64,000 bases of DNA from NCBI GenBank assembly GCA_907163375.1, contig CAJQUW010005267.1:372001-436000 (forward strand), read 5' to 3'. This stretch comes from Prostheceraeus crozeri. Taxonomy: Eukaryota > Platyhelminthes > Polycladida > Euryleptidae. Each line of letters starts with the position of its first letter. The stretch's first letter is position 1. A model generated the notes under the pieces. That model was given only the letters and a program-made list of their open reading frames with translations, was not told the DNA's origin and made no database searches. This document shows, piece after piece, positions 21,301 to 35,959 of this stretch. The position numbers were made by a program, and so were the translations under genes.

Positions 21301-24112
21301 CTTCGCCTCCTCATGCATCATCTGATCCGCTTCGCCTGCTGCCACATCATCTGATCTACTTCGCCTATGCCCGCATCATCTGATCTCGCTTCGCCTACTC
21401 CTGCTTCATCTAATCACTCTTCGACTACTCCCGCTTCATCTGATCCACTTCGCCTACTTCCGCTTCATCTGATCCACTTCGCCTACTCCTGCTTCATCTG
21501 ATCCATTTCGCCTACTCCTCGTTCATCTGATCACACTTCGCCTACTCCTGCTTCATCTGATCACTCTTCGACTACTCCCGCTTCATCTGATCACTCTTCG
21601 ACTACTCCCGCTTCATCTGATCCACTTCGGCTACTGCCGCATCATCTGATCACCCTTCGACTACTCCTGCTTCATCCGATCCATTTCGCCTACTCCTGCT
21701 TCATCTGATCACTCTACGACTACTCGCGCTTCATCTGATCCACTTCGCCTACTCATGCTTCATCTGATCACTCCTCGACTACTTCCGCTTCATCTGATCT
21801 CGCTTCGCCTACTCCTGCTTCATCTGATCACTCTTCGACTACTCCTGCTTCACCTGATCCACTTCGCCTACTCCCGCTTCATCTGATCACTCTTCGACTA
21901 CTCCCGCTTCATCTGATTCACTTCGCCTACTCCTGCTTCATCTGATCACTCTTCGACTACTTCCGCTTCATCTGATCTCGCTTCGCCTGCTGCCGCATCG
22001 TCTGATCCACTTCGGCTACTCCTGCTTCATCTGATCACTCTTCGAATACTTCCGCTTCATCTGATCCTCTTCGACTACTCCTGCTTCATCTGATCACACT
22101 TCGCCTACTCCTGCTTCATCTGATCACTCCTCGACTACCCCCACTTCATCTGATCCACTTCGCCTGCTGCCGCATCATCTGATCCACTTCGCCTATGCCC
22201 GCATCATCTGATCTCGCTTCGCCTGCTGCCGCATCATCTGATCCACTTCGCCTACTCCTGCTTCATCTGATCCACTTCGCCTATGCGCGCATCATCTGAT
22301 CTCGCTTCCCCTGCTGCCGCATCATCTGATCCACTTCGCCTACTCCTGCTTTATCTGATCAGTCCTCGACTACTCCCTCTTCTTCTGATCCACTTCGCCT
22401 ATTCCCTCTTCATCTGATCACTCTTCGACTACTCCCGCTTCATCTGATCCACTTCCTCTACTCCTGCTTCATCTGCTCTCTCTCTGCGAATACTCCCGCA
22501 TCATCTGATCCACTTCGCCTACAGCCGCTTCATCTGATCACTCTTCGACTACTCCTAGTTCATCTGATCCACTTCATCAACTCCTGCTTCATCTAATCAC
22601 TGTTGGACTACTCCCGCTTCATCTCATCACTCTTCGCCTGCTGCCGAATCATTTGATCCATTTCGCCTACTGCCGCTTCATCTGATCACTCTTCAACTAC
22701 TCCCGCTTCATCTGATCCATTTCGCCTACTCCTGTTTCATCTGATCCATTTCGCCTACTCCCGCTTCATCTGATCACTCTTGGACTACTCCCACTTCATC
22801 TGATCCACTTCGCCTCCTCATGCATCATCTGATCCGGTTCGCCTGCTGCCGCATCATCTGATCTACTTCGCCTATGCCCGCATCATCTAATCTCGCTTCG
22901 CCTACTCCTGCTTCATCTGATCCACTTCGACTACTCCCTCTTCATCTGATCCACTTTGCCTACTTCCGCTTCATCTGATCCACTTCGCCTACTCCTGCTT
23001 CATCTGATCCACTTCGCCTACTCCTGCTTCATCTGATCACTCTTCGACTACTCCCGCTTCATCTGATCACTCTTCGACTACTCCCGCTTCATCTGATCCA
23101 CTTCGCCTACTGCCGCATCATCTGATCACTGTTCGACTACTCCTGCTTCATCCGATCCATTTCGCCTACTCCTGCTTCATCTGATCACTCTTCGACTACT
23201 CCCGCTTCATCTGATCCACTTCGCCTACTCATGCTTCATCTGATCACTCCTCGACTACTTCCGCTTCAACTGATCTCGCTTCGGCTACTCCTGCTTCAAC
23301 TGATCACTCTTCGACTACTCCCGCTTCACCTGATCCACTTCGCCTATTTCCGCTTCATCTGATCCAGTTCGCCTACTCCTGCTTCATCTGATCCATTTCG
23401 CCTACTCCTCGTTCATCTGATCACACTTCGCCTACTCCTGCTTCATCTGATCACTCTTCGACTACTCCAGCTTCATCTGATCAACTTCGCCTGCTGCAAC
23501 ATCATCTGATCACTCTTCGCCTGCTCCCGCATCATCTGATCTACTTCGCCTACTCCCGCTTCATCTGATCACTCTTCGACTACTCCTGCTTCACCTGATC
23601 CACTTCGCCTACTAACGCTTCATCTGATCACTCTTCGACTACTCCCGCTTCATCTGATCCACTTCGCCTACTCATGCTTCATCTGATCACTCCTCGACTA
23701 CTTCCGCTTCATCTGATCTCGCTTCGCGTGCTGCCGCATCGACTGATCTACTTCGGCTACTCCTGTTCATCTGATCACTCTTCGACTACTCCTGCTTCAT
23801 CTGATCCACTTCGCCTACTCCTGCTTCATCTGATCACTCCTCGACTACCCCCACTTCATCTGATCCACTTCGCCTGCTGCCGCATCATCTGATCCACTTC
23901 GCCTATGCCCGCATCATCTGATCTCGCTTCGCCTGCTGCCGCATCATCTGATCCACTTCGCCTACTCCTGCTTCATCTGATCCACTTCGCCTATGCCCGC
24001 ATCATCTGATCTCGCTTCCCCTGCTGCCGCATCATCTGATCCACTTCGCCTACTCCTGCTTCATCTGATCAGTCCTCGACTACTCCCTCTTCTTCTGATC
24101 CACTTCGCCTAT

Positions 24113-26660
24113 TCCCGCTTCATCTGATCACTCTTCGACTACTCCCGCTTCATCTGATGCACTTCACCTACTCCTGCTTTATCTGATCTCTCTGCGACTA
24201 CTCCTGGGACATCTTCCTTGCCTACGCCCGCTTCATCTGACCCCGCCGCGCCTAGTCCCGCTTCATCTGACCCCGCCGCGCCTAGTCCCGCTTCATCTGA
24301 CCCCGCCGCGCCTAGTCCCGCTTCATCTGACCCCGCCGCGCCTAGTCCCGCTTCATCTGACCTCGCCTCGCCTACTCACGCTTCATCTGACTCCGCCGCG
24401 CCTAGTCCCGCTTCATCTGACCCCGCCGCGCCTAGTCCCGCTTCATCTGACCTCGCCTCGCCTACTCCCGCTTCATCTGCTTCCACTTGATCTGATCTCA
24501 TTCGCCTACTCCCACTTCATCTTCCTTGCCTACGCCCGCTTCATCTGACCCCACCTCGCCTACTCACGCTTCATCTGATCCACTTCATCTACTCCTGCTT
24601 CATCTAATCACTCTTAGACTACTCCCGCTTCATCTGATCACTCTTCGCCTATGCCCGCATCATCTAATCTCGCTTCGCCTACTCCTGCTTCATCTGATCA
24701 CTCTTCGACTACTCCCTCTTCATCTGATCCACTTCGCCTACTTCCGCTTCATCTGATCCACTTCGCCTACTCCTGCTTCATCTGATCCATTTCGCCTACT
24801 CCTCGTTCATCTGATCACACTTCGCCTACTCCTGCTTCATCTGATCACTCTTCGACTACTCCCGCTTCATCTGATCCACTTCGCCTACTGCCGCATCATC
24901 TGATCACTCTTCGACTACTCCTGCTTCATCCTATCCATTTCGCCTACTCCTGCTTCATTTGATCACTCTTCGACTACTCCCGCTTCATCTGATCCTCTTC
25001 GACTACTCCTGCTTCATCTGATCCAGTTCGCCTACTCCTGCTTCATCTGATCACTCCTCGACTACCCCCACTTCATCTGATCCACTTCGCCTGCTGCCGC
25101 ATCATCTGATCCACTTCGCCTATGCCCGCATCATCTGATCTCGCTTCCCCTGCTGCCGCATCATCTGATCCACTTCGCCTACTCCTGCTTCATCTGATCA
25201 GTCCTCGACTACTCCCTCTTCTTCTGATCCACTTCGCCTATTCCCGCTTCATCTGATCACTCTTCGACTACTCCCGCTTCATCTGATCCACTTCACCTAC
25301 TCCTGCTTTATCTGATCTCTCTGCGACTACTCCTGCGACATCTTCCTTGCCTACGCCCGCTTCATCTGACCCCGCCGCGCCTAGTCCCGCTTCATCTGAC
25401 CCCGCCGCGCCTAGTCCCGCTTCATCTGACCCCGCCGCGCCTAGTCCCGCTTCATCTGACCTCGCCTCGCCTACTCACGCTTCATCTGACTCCGCCGCGC
25501 CTAGTCCCGCTTCATGTGACTCCGCCTCGCCTACTCCCGCTTCATCTGCTTCCACTTGATCTGATCTCATTCGCCTACTCCCACTTCATCTTCCTTGCTT
25601 ACGCCCGCTTCATCTGACCCCACCTCGCCTACTCACGCTTCATCTGATCCACTTCATCTACTCCTGCTTCATCTAATCACTCTTAGACTACTCCCGCTTC
25701 ATCTGATCACTCTTCAACTACTACCACTTCATCTGATCCACTTCGCCTGCTCATGCATCATCTGATCCGCTTCGCCTGCTGCCGCATCATCTGATCTACT
25801 TCGCCTATGCCCGCATCATCTGATCTCGCTTCGCCTACTCCTGCTTCATCTGATCACTCTTCGACTACTCCGCTTCATCTGATCCACTTTGCCTACTTCT
25901 GCTTCATCTGATCCACTTCGCCTACTTCTGCTTCATCTGATCCATTTCGCCTACTCCTCGTTCATCTGATCACGCTTCGCCTACTCCTGCTTCATCTGAT
26001 CACTCTTCGACTACTCCCGCTTCATCTGATCCACCTCGCCTACTCCCGCTTCATCTGATCCACTTCGCCTATGCCCGCATCATCTGATCCACTTCGCCTA
26101 CTCCCGCTTCATCTGATCACTCTTCGACTACTCCTGCTTCACCTGATCCACTTCGCCTACTCCCGCTTTATCTGATCACTCTTTGACTACTCCCGCTTCA
26201 TCTGATCCGCTTCGCCTACTCATGCTTCATCTGATCACTCCTCGACTACTTCGGCTTCATCTGATCCACTTCGCCTCCTCATGCATCATCTGATCCACTT
26301 CGCCTGCTGCAACATCATCTGATCCACTTCGCCTATGCCCGCATCATCTGATCTCGCTTCGCCTGCTGCCGTATCATCTGATCCCCTTCGCCTACTCCTG
26401 CTTCATCTGATCCACTTCGCCTATGCCCGCATCATCTGATCTCGCTTCCCCTGCTGCCGCATCATCTGATCCACTTCGCCTACTCCTGCTTCATCTGATC
26501 AGTCCTCGACTACTCCCGCTTCATCTGATCACTCTTCGACTACTACCACTTCATCTGATCCACTTCGCCTGCTCATGCATCGTCTGATCCGCTTCGCCTG
26601 CTGCCGCATCATCTGATCTACTTCGCCTTTGCCCGCATCATCTGATCTCGCTTCGCCTAC
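24113..26660 (+). repeat. 2.55-kb higher-order repeat, copy 1
   Basis: This segment is repeated directly downstream at a distance of 2,548 bases. Matching landmarks are 24218/26766, 24526/27074 and 25347/27895. It includes two GC-rich islands of 30-base units with CCCCGCCGCGCCTAGTCCCG, whose decapeptide-like reading is PASSDPAAPS. One base is missing in copy 1 near 25872 (CTCCGCTT against CTCCCGCTT near 28420). The near-identity points to a recent tandem duplication. Confidence 0.88.
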
Positions 26661-29209
26661 TCCCGCTTCATCTGATCACTCTTCGACTACTCCCGCTTCA
26701 TCTGATGCACTTCACCTACTCCTGCTTTATCTGATCTCTCTGCGACTACTCCTGGGACATCTTCCTTGCCTACGCCCGCTTCATCTGACCCCGCCGCGCC
26801 TAGTCCCGCTTCATCTGACCCCGCCGCGCCTAGTCCCGCTTCATCTGACCCCGCCGCGCCTAGTCCCGCTTCATCTGACCCCGCCGCGCCTAGTCCCGCT
26901 TCATCTGACCTCGCCTCGCCTACTCACGCTTCATCTGACTCCGCCGCGCCTAGTCCCGCTTCATCTGACCCCGCCGCGCCTAGTCCCGCTTCATCTGACC
27001 TCGCCTCGCCTACTCCCGCTTCATCTGCTTCCACTTGATCTGATCTCATTCGCCTACTCCCACTTCATCTTCCTTGCCTACGCCCGCTTCATCTGACCCC
27101 ACCTCGCCTACTCACGCTTCATCTGATCCACTTCATCTACTCCTGCTTCATCTAATCACTCTTAGACTACTCCCGCTTCATCTGATCACTCTTCGCCTAT
27201 GCCCGCATCATCTAATCTCGCTTCGCCTACTCCTGCTTCATCTGATCACTCTTCGACTACTCCCTCTTCATCTGATCCACTTCGCCTACTTCCGCTTCAT
27301 CTGATCCACTTCGCCTACTCCTGCTTCATCTGATCCATTTCGCCTACTCCTCGTTCATCTGATCACACTTCGCCTACTCCTGCTTCATCTGATCACTCTT
27401 CGACTACTCCCGCTTCATCTGATCCACTTCGCCTACTGCCGCATCATCTGATCACTCTTCGACTACTCCTGCTTCATCCTATCCATTTCGCCTACTCCTG
27501 CTTCATTTGATCACTCTTCGACTACTCCCGCTTCATCTGATCCTCTTCGACTACTCCTGCTTCATCTGATCCAGTTCGCCTACTCCTGCTTCATCTGATC
27601 ACTCCTCGACTACCCCCACTTCATCTGATCCACTTCGCCTGCTGCCGCATCATCTGATCCACTTCGCCTATGCCCGCATCATCTGATCTCGCTTCCCCTG
27701 CTGCCGCATCATCTGATCCACTTCGCCTACTCCTGCTTCATCTGATCAGTCCTCGACTACTCCCTCTTCTTCTGATCCACTTCGCCTATTCCCGCTTCAT
27801 CTGATCACTCTTCGACTACTCCCGCTTCATCTGATCCACTTCACCTACTCCTGCTTTATCTGATCTCTCTGCGACTACTCCTGCGACATCTTCCTTGCCT
27901 ACGCCCGCTTCATCTGACCCCGCCGCGCCTAGTCCCGCTTCATCTGACCCCGCCGCGCCTAGTCCCGCTTCATCTGACCCCGCCGCGCCTAGTCCCGCTT
28001 CATCTGACCTCGCCTCGCCTACTCACGCTTCATCTGACTCCGCCGCGCCTAGTCCCGCTTCATGTGACTCCGCCTCGCCTACTCCCGCTTCATCTGCTTC
28101 CACTTGATCTGATCTCATTCGCCTACTCCCACTTCATCTTCCTTGCTTACGCCCGCTTCATCTGACCCCACCTCGCCTACTCACGCTTCATCTGATCCAC
28201 TTCATCTACTCCTGCTTCATCTAATCACTCTTAGACTACTCCCGCTTCATCTGATCACTCTTCAACTACTACCACTTCATCTGATCCACTTCGCCTGCTC
28301 ATGCATCATCTGATCCGCTTCGCCTGCTGCCGCATCATCTGATCTACTTCGCCTATGCCCGCATCATCTGATCTCGCTTCGCCTACTCCTGCTTCATCTG
28401 ATCACTCTTCGACTACTCCCGCTTCATCTGATCCACTTTGCCTACTTCTGCTTCATCTGATCCACTTCGCCTACTTCTGCTTCATCTGATCCATTTCGCC
28501 TACTCCTCGTTCATCTGATCACGCTTCGCCTACTCCTGCTTCATCTGATCACTCTTCGACTACTCCCGCTTCATCTGATCCACCTCGCCTACTCCCGCTT
28601 CATCTGATCCACTTCGCCTATGCCCGCATCATCTGATCCACTTCGCCTACTCCCGCTTCATCTGATCACTCTTCGACTACTCCTGCTTCACCTGATCCAC
28701 TTCGCCTACTCCCGCTTTATCTGATCACTCTTTGACTACTCCCGCTTCATCTGATCCGCTTCGCCTACTCATGCTTCATCTGATCACTCCTCGACTACTT
28801 CGGCTTCATCTGATCCACTTCGCCTCCTCATGCATCATCTGATCCACTTCGCCTGCTGCAACATCATCTGATCCACTTCGCCTATGCCCGCATCATCTGA
28901 TCTCGCTTCGCCTGCTGCCGTATCATCTGATCCCCTTCGCCTACTCCTGCTTCATCTGATCCACTTCGCCTATGCCCGCATCATCTGATCTCGCTTCCCC
29001 TGCTGCCGCATCATCTGATCCACTTCGCCTACTCCTGCTTCATCTGATCAGTCCTCGACTACTCCCGCTTCATCTGATCACTCTTCGACTACTACCACTT
29101 CATCTGATCCACTTCGCCTGCTCATGCATCGTCTGATCCGCTTCGCCTGCTGCCGCATCATCTGATCTACTTCGCCTTTGCCCGCATCATCTGATCTCGC
29201 TTCGCCTAC
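26661..29209 (+). repeat. 2.55-kb higher-order repeat, copy 2
   Basis: This is the second copy of the 24113-26660 block, with the junction near 26660. It ends where the order of unit types departs from copy 1, near 29209. The ordered unit variants, not only the consensus, are shared. That distinguishes it from chance similarity between satellite units. Confidence 0.88.
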
Positions 29210-32200
29210 TCCTGCTTCATCTGATCACTCTTCGACTACTCCCGCTTCATCTGATCACTCTTCGACTACTACCACTTCATCTGATCCACTTCGCCTGCTC
29301 ATGCATCATCTGATCCGCTTCGCCTGCTGCCGCATCATCTGATCTACTTCGCCTATGCCCTCATCATCTGATCCACTTCGACTACTCCTGCTTCATCCGA
29401 TCCACTTCGCCTACTTCTGCTTCATCTGATCCACTTCGCCTGCTCATGCTTCATCCGATCCACTTCACCTGCTCATGCATCATCTGATCCGCTTCGCCTG
29501 CTGCCGCATCATCTGATCTACTTCGCCTATGCCCTCATCATCTGATCCACTTCGACTACTCCTGCTTCATCCGATCCACTTCGCCTACTCCTGCTTCATT
29601 TGATACATTTTGCCTACTCCTCGTTCATCTGATCCATTTCGCCTACTCCTCGTTCATCTGATCACACTTCGCCTACTCCTGCTTCATCTGATCACTCTTC
29701 GACTACTCCTGCTTCATCTGATCACTCTTCGACTACTCCCGCTTCATCTGATCAGTCCTCGACTACTCACTCTTCTTCTGATCCACTTCGCCTACTCCTG
29801 CTTCATCTGATCAGTCCTCGACTACTCACTCTTCTTCTGATCCACTTCGCCTATTCCCGCTTCATCTGATCACTCTTCGACTACTCCTGCTTCATCTGAT
29901 CACTCTTCGACTACTCCCGCTTCATCTGATCAGTCCTCGACTACTCACTCTTCTTCTGATCCACTTCGCCTACTCCTGCTTCATCTGATCAGTCCTCGAC
30001 TACTCACTCTTCTTCTGATCCACTTCGCCTATTCCCGCTTCATCTGATCACTCTTCGACTACTCCCGCTTCATCTGATCCACTTCACCTACTCCTGCTTC
30101 ATCTGATCACTCTTCGACTACTCCTGCTTCATCCGATCCATTTCGCCTACTCCTGCTTCATCTGATCACTCTTCGACTACTCCCAATTCATCTGATCCAC
30201 TTCATCTACTCCTACTTCATCTAATCCCTCTTGGACTACCCCCGCTTCATCTGATCACTCTTCGCCTGCTGCCGAATCATTTGATCCATTTCGCCTACTG
30301 CCCGCTTCATCTGATCACTCTTCGACTACTCCCGCTTCATCTGATCCACTTCACCTACTCCTGCTTCATCTGATCACTCTTCGACTACTCCTGCTTCATC
30401 CGATCCATTTCGCCTACTCCTGCTTCATCTGATCACTCTTCGACTACTCCCAATTCATCTGATCCACTTCATCTACTCCTACTTCATCTAATCCCTCTTG
30501 GACTACCCCCGCTTCATCTGATCACTCTTCGCCTGCTGCCGAATCATTTGATCCATTTCGCCTACTGCCCGGTTCATCTGATCACTCTTCAACTACTCCC
30601 GCTTCATCTGATCCATTTCGCCTACTCCTGTTTCATCTGATCCATTTCGCCTACTCCCGCTTCATCTGATCACTCTTGGACTACTCCCACTTCATCTGAT
30701 CCACTTCGCCTCCTCATGCATCATCTGATCCGCTTCGCCTGCTGCCGCATCATCTGATCTACTTCGCCTATGCCCGCATCATCTGATCTCGCTTCGCCTA
30801 CTCCTGCTTCATCTGATCACTCTTCGACTACTCCCGCTTCATCTGATCACTCCTCGACTACTCCCGCTTCATCTGATCCACTTCGCCTACTGCCGCATCA
30901 TCTGATCACTCTTCGACTACTCCTGCTTCATCCGATCCATTTCGCCTACTCCTGCTTCATCTGATCACTCTACGACTACTCGCGCTTCATCTGATCCACT
31001 TGGCCTACTTCCGTTTCATCTGATCCAGTTCGCCTACTCCTGCTTCATCTGATCCATTTCGCCTACTCCTCGTTCATCTTATCACACTTCGCCTACTCCT
31101 GCTTCATCTGATCACTCCTCGACTACTCCCGCTTTATCTGATCACTCTTCGACTACTCCCGCTTCATCTGATCCACTTCGCCTGCTGCAACATCATCTGA
31201 TCACTCTTCGCCTGCTGCCACATCATCTGATCCACTTCGACTACTCCTGCTTCATCTGATCCACTTCGCCTACTCCCGCTTCATCTGATCACTCTTCGAC
31301 TACTCCCGCTTCATCTGATCCACTTCGCCTACTCATGCTTCATCTGATCACTCCTCGACTACTTCCGCTTCATCTGATCTCGCTTCGCCTGCTGCCGCAT
31401 CGTCTGATCCACTTCGGCTACTCCTGCTTCATCTGATCACTCTTCGACTACTCCCGCTTCATCTGATCCTCTTCGACTACTCCTGCTTCATCTGATCCTC
31501 TTCGCCTACTCCTGCTTCATCTGATCACTCCTCGACTACCCCTACTTCATCTGATCCACTTCGCCTACTCCTGCTTCATCTGATCCACTTCGCCTATTCC
31601 CGCATCATCTGATCTCGCTTCCCCTGCTGCCGCATCATCTGATCCACTTCGCCTACTCCTGCTTCATCTGATCAGTCCTCGACTACTCCCTCTTCTTCTG
31701 ATCCACTTCAACTATTCCCGCTTCATCTGATCACTCTTCGACTACTCCCGCTTCATCTGATCCACTTGACCTACTCCTGCTTCATCTGCTCTCTCTGCGA
31801 CTACTCCCGGTTCATCTGACCCACTTCGCCTACAGCCGCATCATCTGATCACTCTTCGACTACTCCCAATTCATCTGATCCACTTCGCCTACTTCCGTTT
31901 CATCTGATCACTCTTCGACTACTCCCGCTTCATCTGATCCACTTCGCCTACTGCCGCATCATCTGATCACTCTTCGACTACTCCTGCTTCATCCGATCCA
32001 TTTCGCCTACTCCTGCTTCATCTGATCAGTCCTCGACTACTCCCTCTTCTTCTGATCCACTTCGCCTATTCCCGCTTCATCTGATCCACTTCACCTACTC
32101 CTGCTTCATCTGATCTCTCTGCGACTACTCCCGGTTCATCTGACCCACTTCGCCTACAGCCGCATCATCTGATCAGTCTTCGACTACTCCTGCTTTATCC

Positions 32201-35200
32201 AATCCTTTTCGCCTACTCCTGCTTCATCTGATCCACTTCGCCTACTCCTGCTTCATCTGATCCATTTCGCCTACTCCTCGTTCATCTGATCCATTTCGCC
32301 TACTCCTCGTTCATCAGATCACACTTCGCCTACTACTGCTTCATCTGATCACTCTTCGACTACTCCCGCTTCATCAGATCACTCTTCGACTACTCCCGCT
32401 TCATCTGATCCACTTCGCCTACTGCCGCATCATCTGATCACTCTTCGACTACTCCTGCTTCATCCGATCCATTTCGCCTACTCCTGCTTCATCTAATCAC
32501 TCTTCGACTACTCCCGCTTCATCTGATCCACTTCGCCTACTCCCGCTTCATCTGATCACTCTTCGACTACTCCTGCTTCACCTGATCCACTTTGCCTACT
32601 CCCGCTTCATCTGATCACTCTTCGACTACTCCCGCTTCATCTGATCCACTTCGCCTACTCATGCTTCATCTGATCACTCCTCGACTACTTCGGCTTCATC
32701 TGATCCACTTCGCCTCCTCATGCATCATCTGATCCACTTCGCCTGCTGCAACATCATCTGATCCACTTCGCCTATATCCGCTTCATCTGATCTCGCTTCG
32801 CCTGCAGCCGCATCATCTGATCTCGCTTCGCCTGCTGCCGCATCGTCTGATCCACTTCGGCTACTCCCGCTTCATCTGATCCACTTCGGCTACTTCTGCT
32901 TCATCTGATCCACTTCGCCTACTCCTGCTTCATTTGATCCATTTCGCCTACTCCTCGTTCATCTGATCCATTTCGCCAACTCCTCGTTCATCTGATCCAT
33001 TTCGCCTACTCCTGCTTCATCTGATCACTCTTCGACTACTCCCGCTTCATCTGATCACTCTTCGACTACTCCCGCTTCATCTGATCCACTTCGCCTACTG
33101 CCGCATCATCTGATCACTCTTCGACTACTCCTGCTTCATCCGATCCACTTCGCCTACTCCTGCTTCATCTGATGAGTCCTCGACTACTCCCTCTTCTTCT
33201 GATCCACTTCGCCTATTCCCGCTTCATCTGATCACTCTTCGCCTACTCCCGCTTCATCTGATCCACTTCACCTACTCCTGCTTCATCTGATCTCTCTGCG
33301 ACTACTCCCGCTTCATGTGATCCACTTCGCCTACAGCCGCATCATCTGATCACTCTTCGACTACTCCTGCTTCATCTGATCCACTTCACCTACTCCTGCT
33401 TCATCTGATCTCTCTGCGACTACTCCCGCTTCATCTGATCACTCTTCGACTACTCCTACTTCATCTGATCACTCTTTGACTACTCCCGCTTCATCTGATC
33501 TACTTCGCCTACAGGCGCATCATCTGATCACTCTTCGACTACTCCTGCTTCATCTGATCACTCTTGGACTACCCCCGCTTCATCTGATCACTCTTCGCCT
33601 GCTGCCGAATCATCTGATCCACTTCGCCTACAGGCGCATCATCTGATCACTCTTCGACTACTCCTGCTTCATATGATCCACTTCGCCTACAGGCGCATCA
33701 TCTGATCACTCTTCAACTACTCCCGCTTCATCTGATCCATTTCGCCTACTCCTGTTTCATCTGATCCATTTCGCCTACTCCCGCTTCATCTGATCACTCT
33801 TGGACTACTCCCACTTCATCTGATCCACTTCGCCTCCTCATGCATCATCGGATCCGCTTCGCCTACTCCTGCTTCATCTGATCACTCTTCGACTACTCCC
33901 GCTTCATCTGATCCACTTCGCCTACTTCCGCTTCATCTGATCCACTTCGCCTACTCCTGCTTCATCTGATCCATTTCGCCTACTCCTCGTTCATCTGATC
34001 ACACTTCGCCTACTCCTGCTTCATTTTGATCACTCTTCGCCTACTTCCGCTTCATCTGATCACTCTTCGACTACTCCCGCTTTATCTGATTCACTTCGCC
34101 TACTGCCGCATCATCTGATCACTCTTCGACTACTCCTGCTTCATCCGATCCATTTCGCCTACTCCTGCTTCATCTGATCACTCTACGACTACTCGCGCTT
34201 CATCTGATCCACTTCGCCTACTCATGCTTCATCTGATCACTCCTCGACTACTTCCGCTTCATCTGATCTCGCTTCGCCTACTCCTGCTTCATCTGATCAC
34301 TCTTCGACTACTTCCGCTTCATCTGATCCACTTCGGTTACTTCCGCTTCATCTGATCCACTTCGCCTACTCCTGCTTCATCTGATCCATTTCGCCTACTC
34401 CTCGTTCATCTGATCACACTTCGCCTACTCCTGCTTCATCTGATCTCTCCTCGACTACTCCCTCTTTATCTGATCACTCTTCGACTACTCCCGCTTCATC
34501 TGATCCACTTCGCCTGCTGCAACATCATCTGATCACTCTTCGCCTGCTGCCGCATCATCTGATCCACTTCGCCTACACCCGCTTCATCTGATCACTCTTC
34601 GACTACTCCTGCTTCACCTGATCCACTTCGCCTACTCCCGCTTCATCTGATCACTCTTCGACTACTCCCGCTTCATCTGATCCACTTCGCCTACTCATGC
34701 TTCATTTGATCATTCCTCGACTACTTCCGCTTCATCTGATCTCGCTTCGCCTGCTGCCGCATCGTCTGATCCACTTCGGCTACTCCTGCTTTATCTGATC
34801 ACTCTTCGACTACTCCCGCTTCATCTGATCCTCTTCGACTACTCCTGCTTCATCTGATCCACTTCGCCTACTCCTGCTTCATCTGATCACTCCTCGACTA
34901 CCCCCACTTCATCTGATCCACTTCGCCTACTCCTGCTTCATCTGATCCACTTCGCCTATGCCCGCATCATCTGATCTCGCTTCGCCTTCTGCCACTTCAT
35001 CTGATCCACTTCGCCTACTCCTGCTTCATCTGATCAGTCCTCGACTACTCCCTCTTCTTCTGATGCACTTCGCCTATTCCCGCTTCATCTGATCACTCTT
35101 TGACTACTCCCGCTTCATCTGATTCACTTCACCTACTCCTGCTTCATCTGATCTCTCTGCGACTACTCCCGGTTCATCTGATCCACTTCGCCTACAGCCG

Positions 35201-35959
35201 CATCATCTGATCAGTCTTCGACTACTCCTGCTTCATCCAATCCATTTCGCCTACTCCTGCTTCATCTCATCACTCTTCGACTACTCCTGCTTGACCTGAT
35301 CCACTTCCCCTACTTCTGCTTCATCTGATCACTCCTCGACTATTTCCGCTTCATCTGATCCACTTCGCCTGATGCCACATCATCTGATCCACTTAGCCTA
35401 CTCCTGCTTCATCTGATCAGTCCTCGACTACTCCCTCTTCATCTGATCCACTTCGCCTACTCCTTCTTCATCTTATCACTCTTCGACTACTCCCGCTTCA
35501 TCTGATCCACTTCACCTACTCCCGCTTCATCTCATCCAGTTCACCTACTGCCGCTTCATCTGATCCACTTCGCCTATGCCCGCATCATTTGATCACTCTT
35601 CGCCTGCTGCCGCATCATCTGATCACACTTCGCCTACTCCTGCTTCATCTGATCCACTTCGCCTACTCCCGCTTCATCTAATCCACTTCGCCTATGCCCG
35701 CATCATCTGATCCACTTCGGCTACTCCTGCATCAACTGATCCACTTCGCCTACTCCCGCTTCATCTGATCACTCTTCGACTACTCCCGCTTCATCTTATC
35801 CACTTCGACTACTCCCGCTTCATCTGATCACTCTTCGACTACTCCCACTTCATCTGATCCACTTCGCCTGCTGCCGCATCATCTGATCCACTTAGCCTAC
35901 TCCCGTTTCATCTGATCACTCTTCGACTACTCCTGCTTCATCTGATCACTCTTCGACTA

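Noticed and set aside
26629-27096. 155-codon open frame, the longest in the window
   Set aside because: It lies wholly in the minisatellite and is the LHLTPPRL-type reading of 30-bp units. It is a by-product of unit length.
24218-27304. Proline/serine-rich or LHLI-rich proteins from open frames in the array
   Set aside because: Two forward frames are open simply because of the unit sequence. 29-bp units shift frame, the third frame has TGA in each unit, and the frames match the same DNA in different phases. No start context, splice sites or unique domain were seen.
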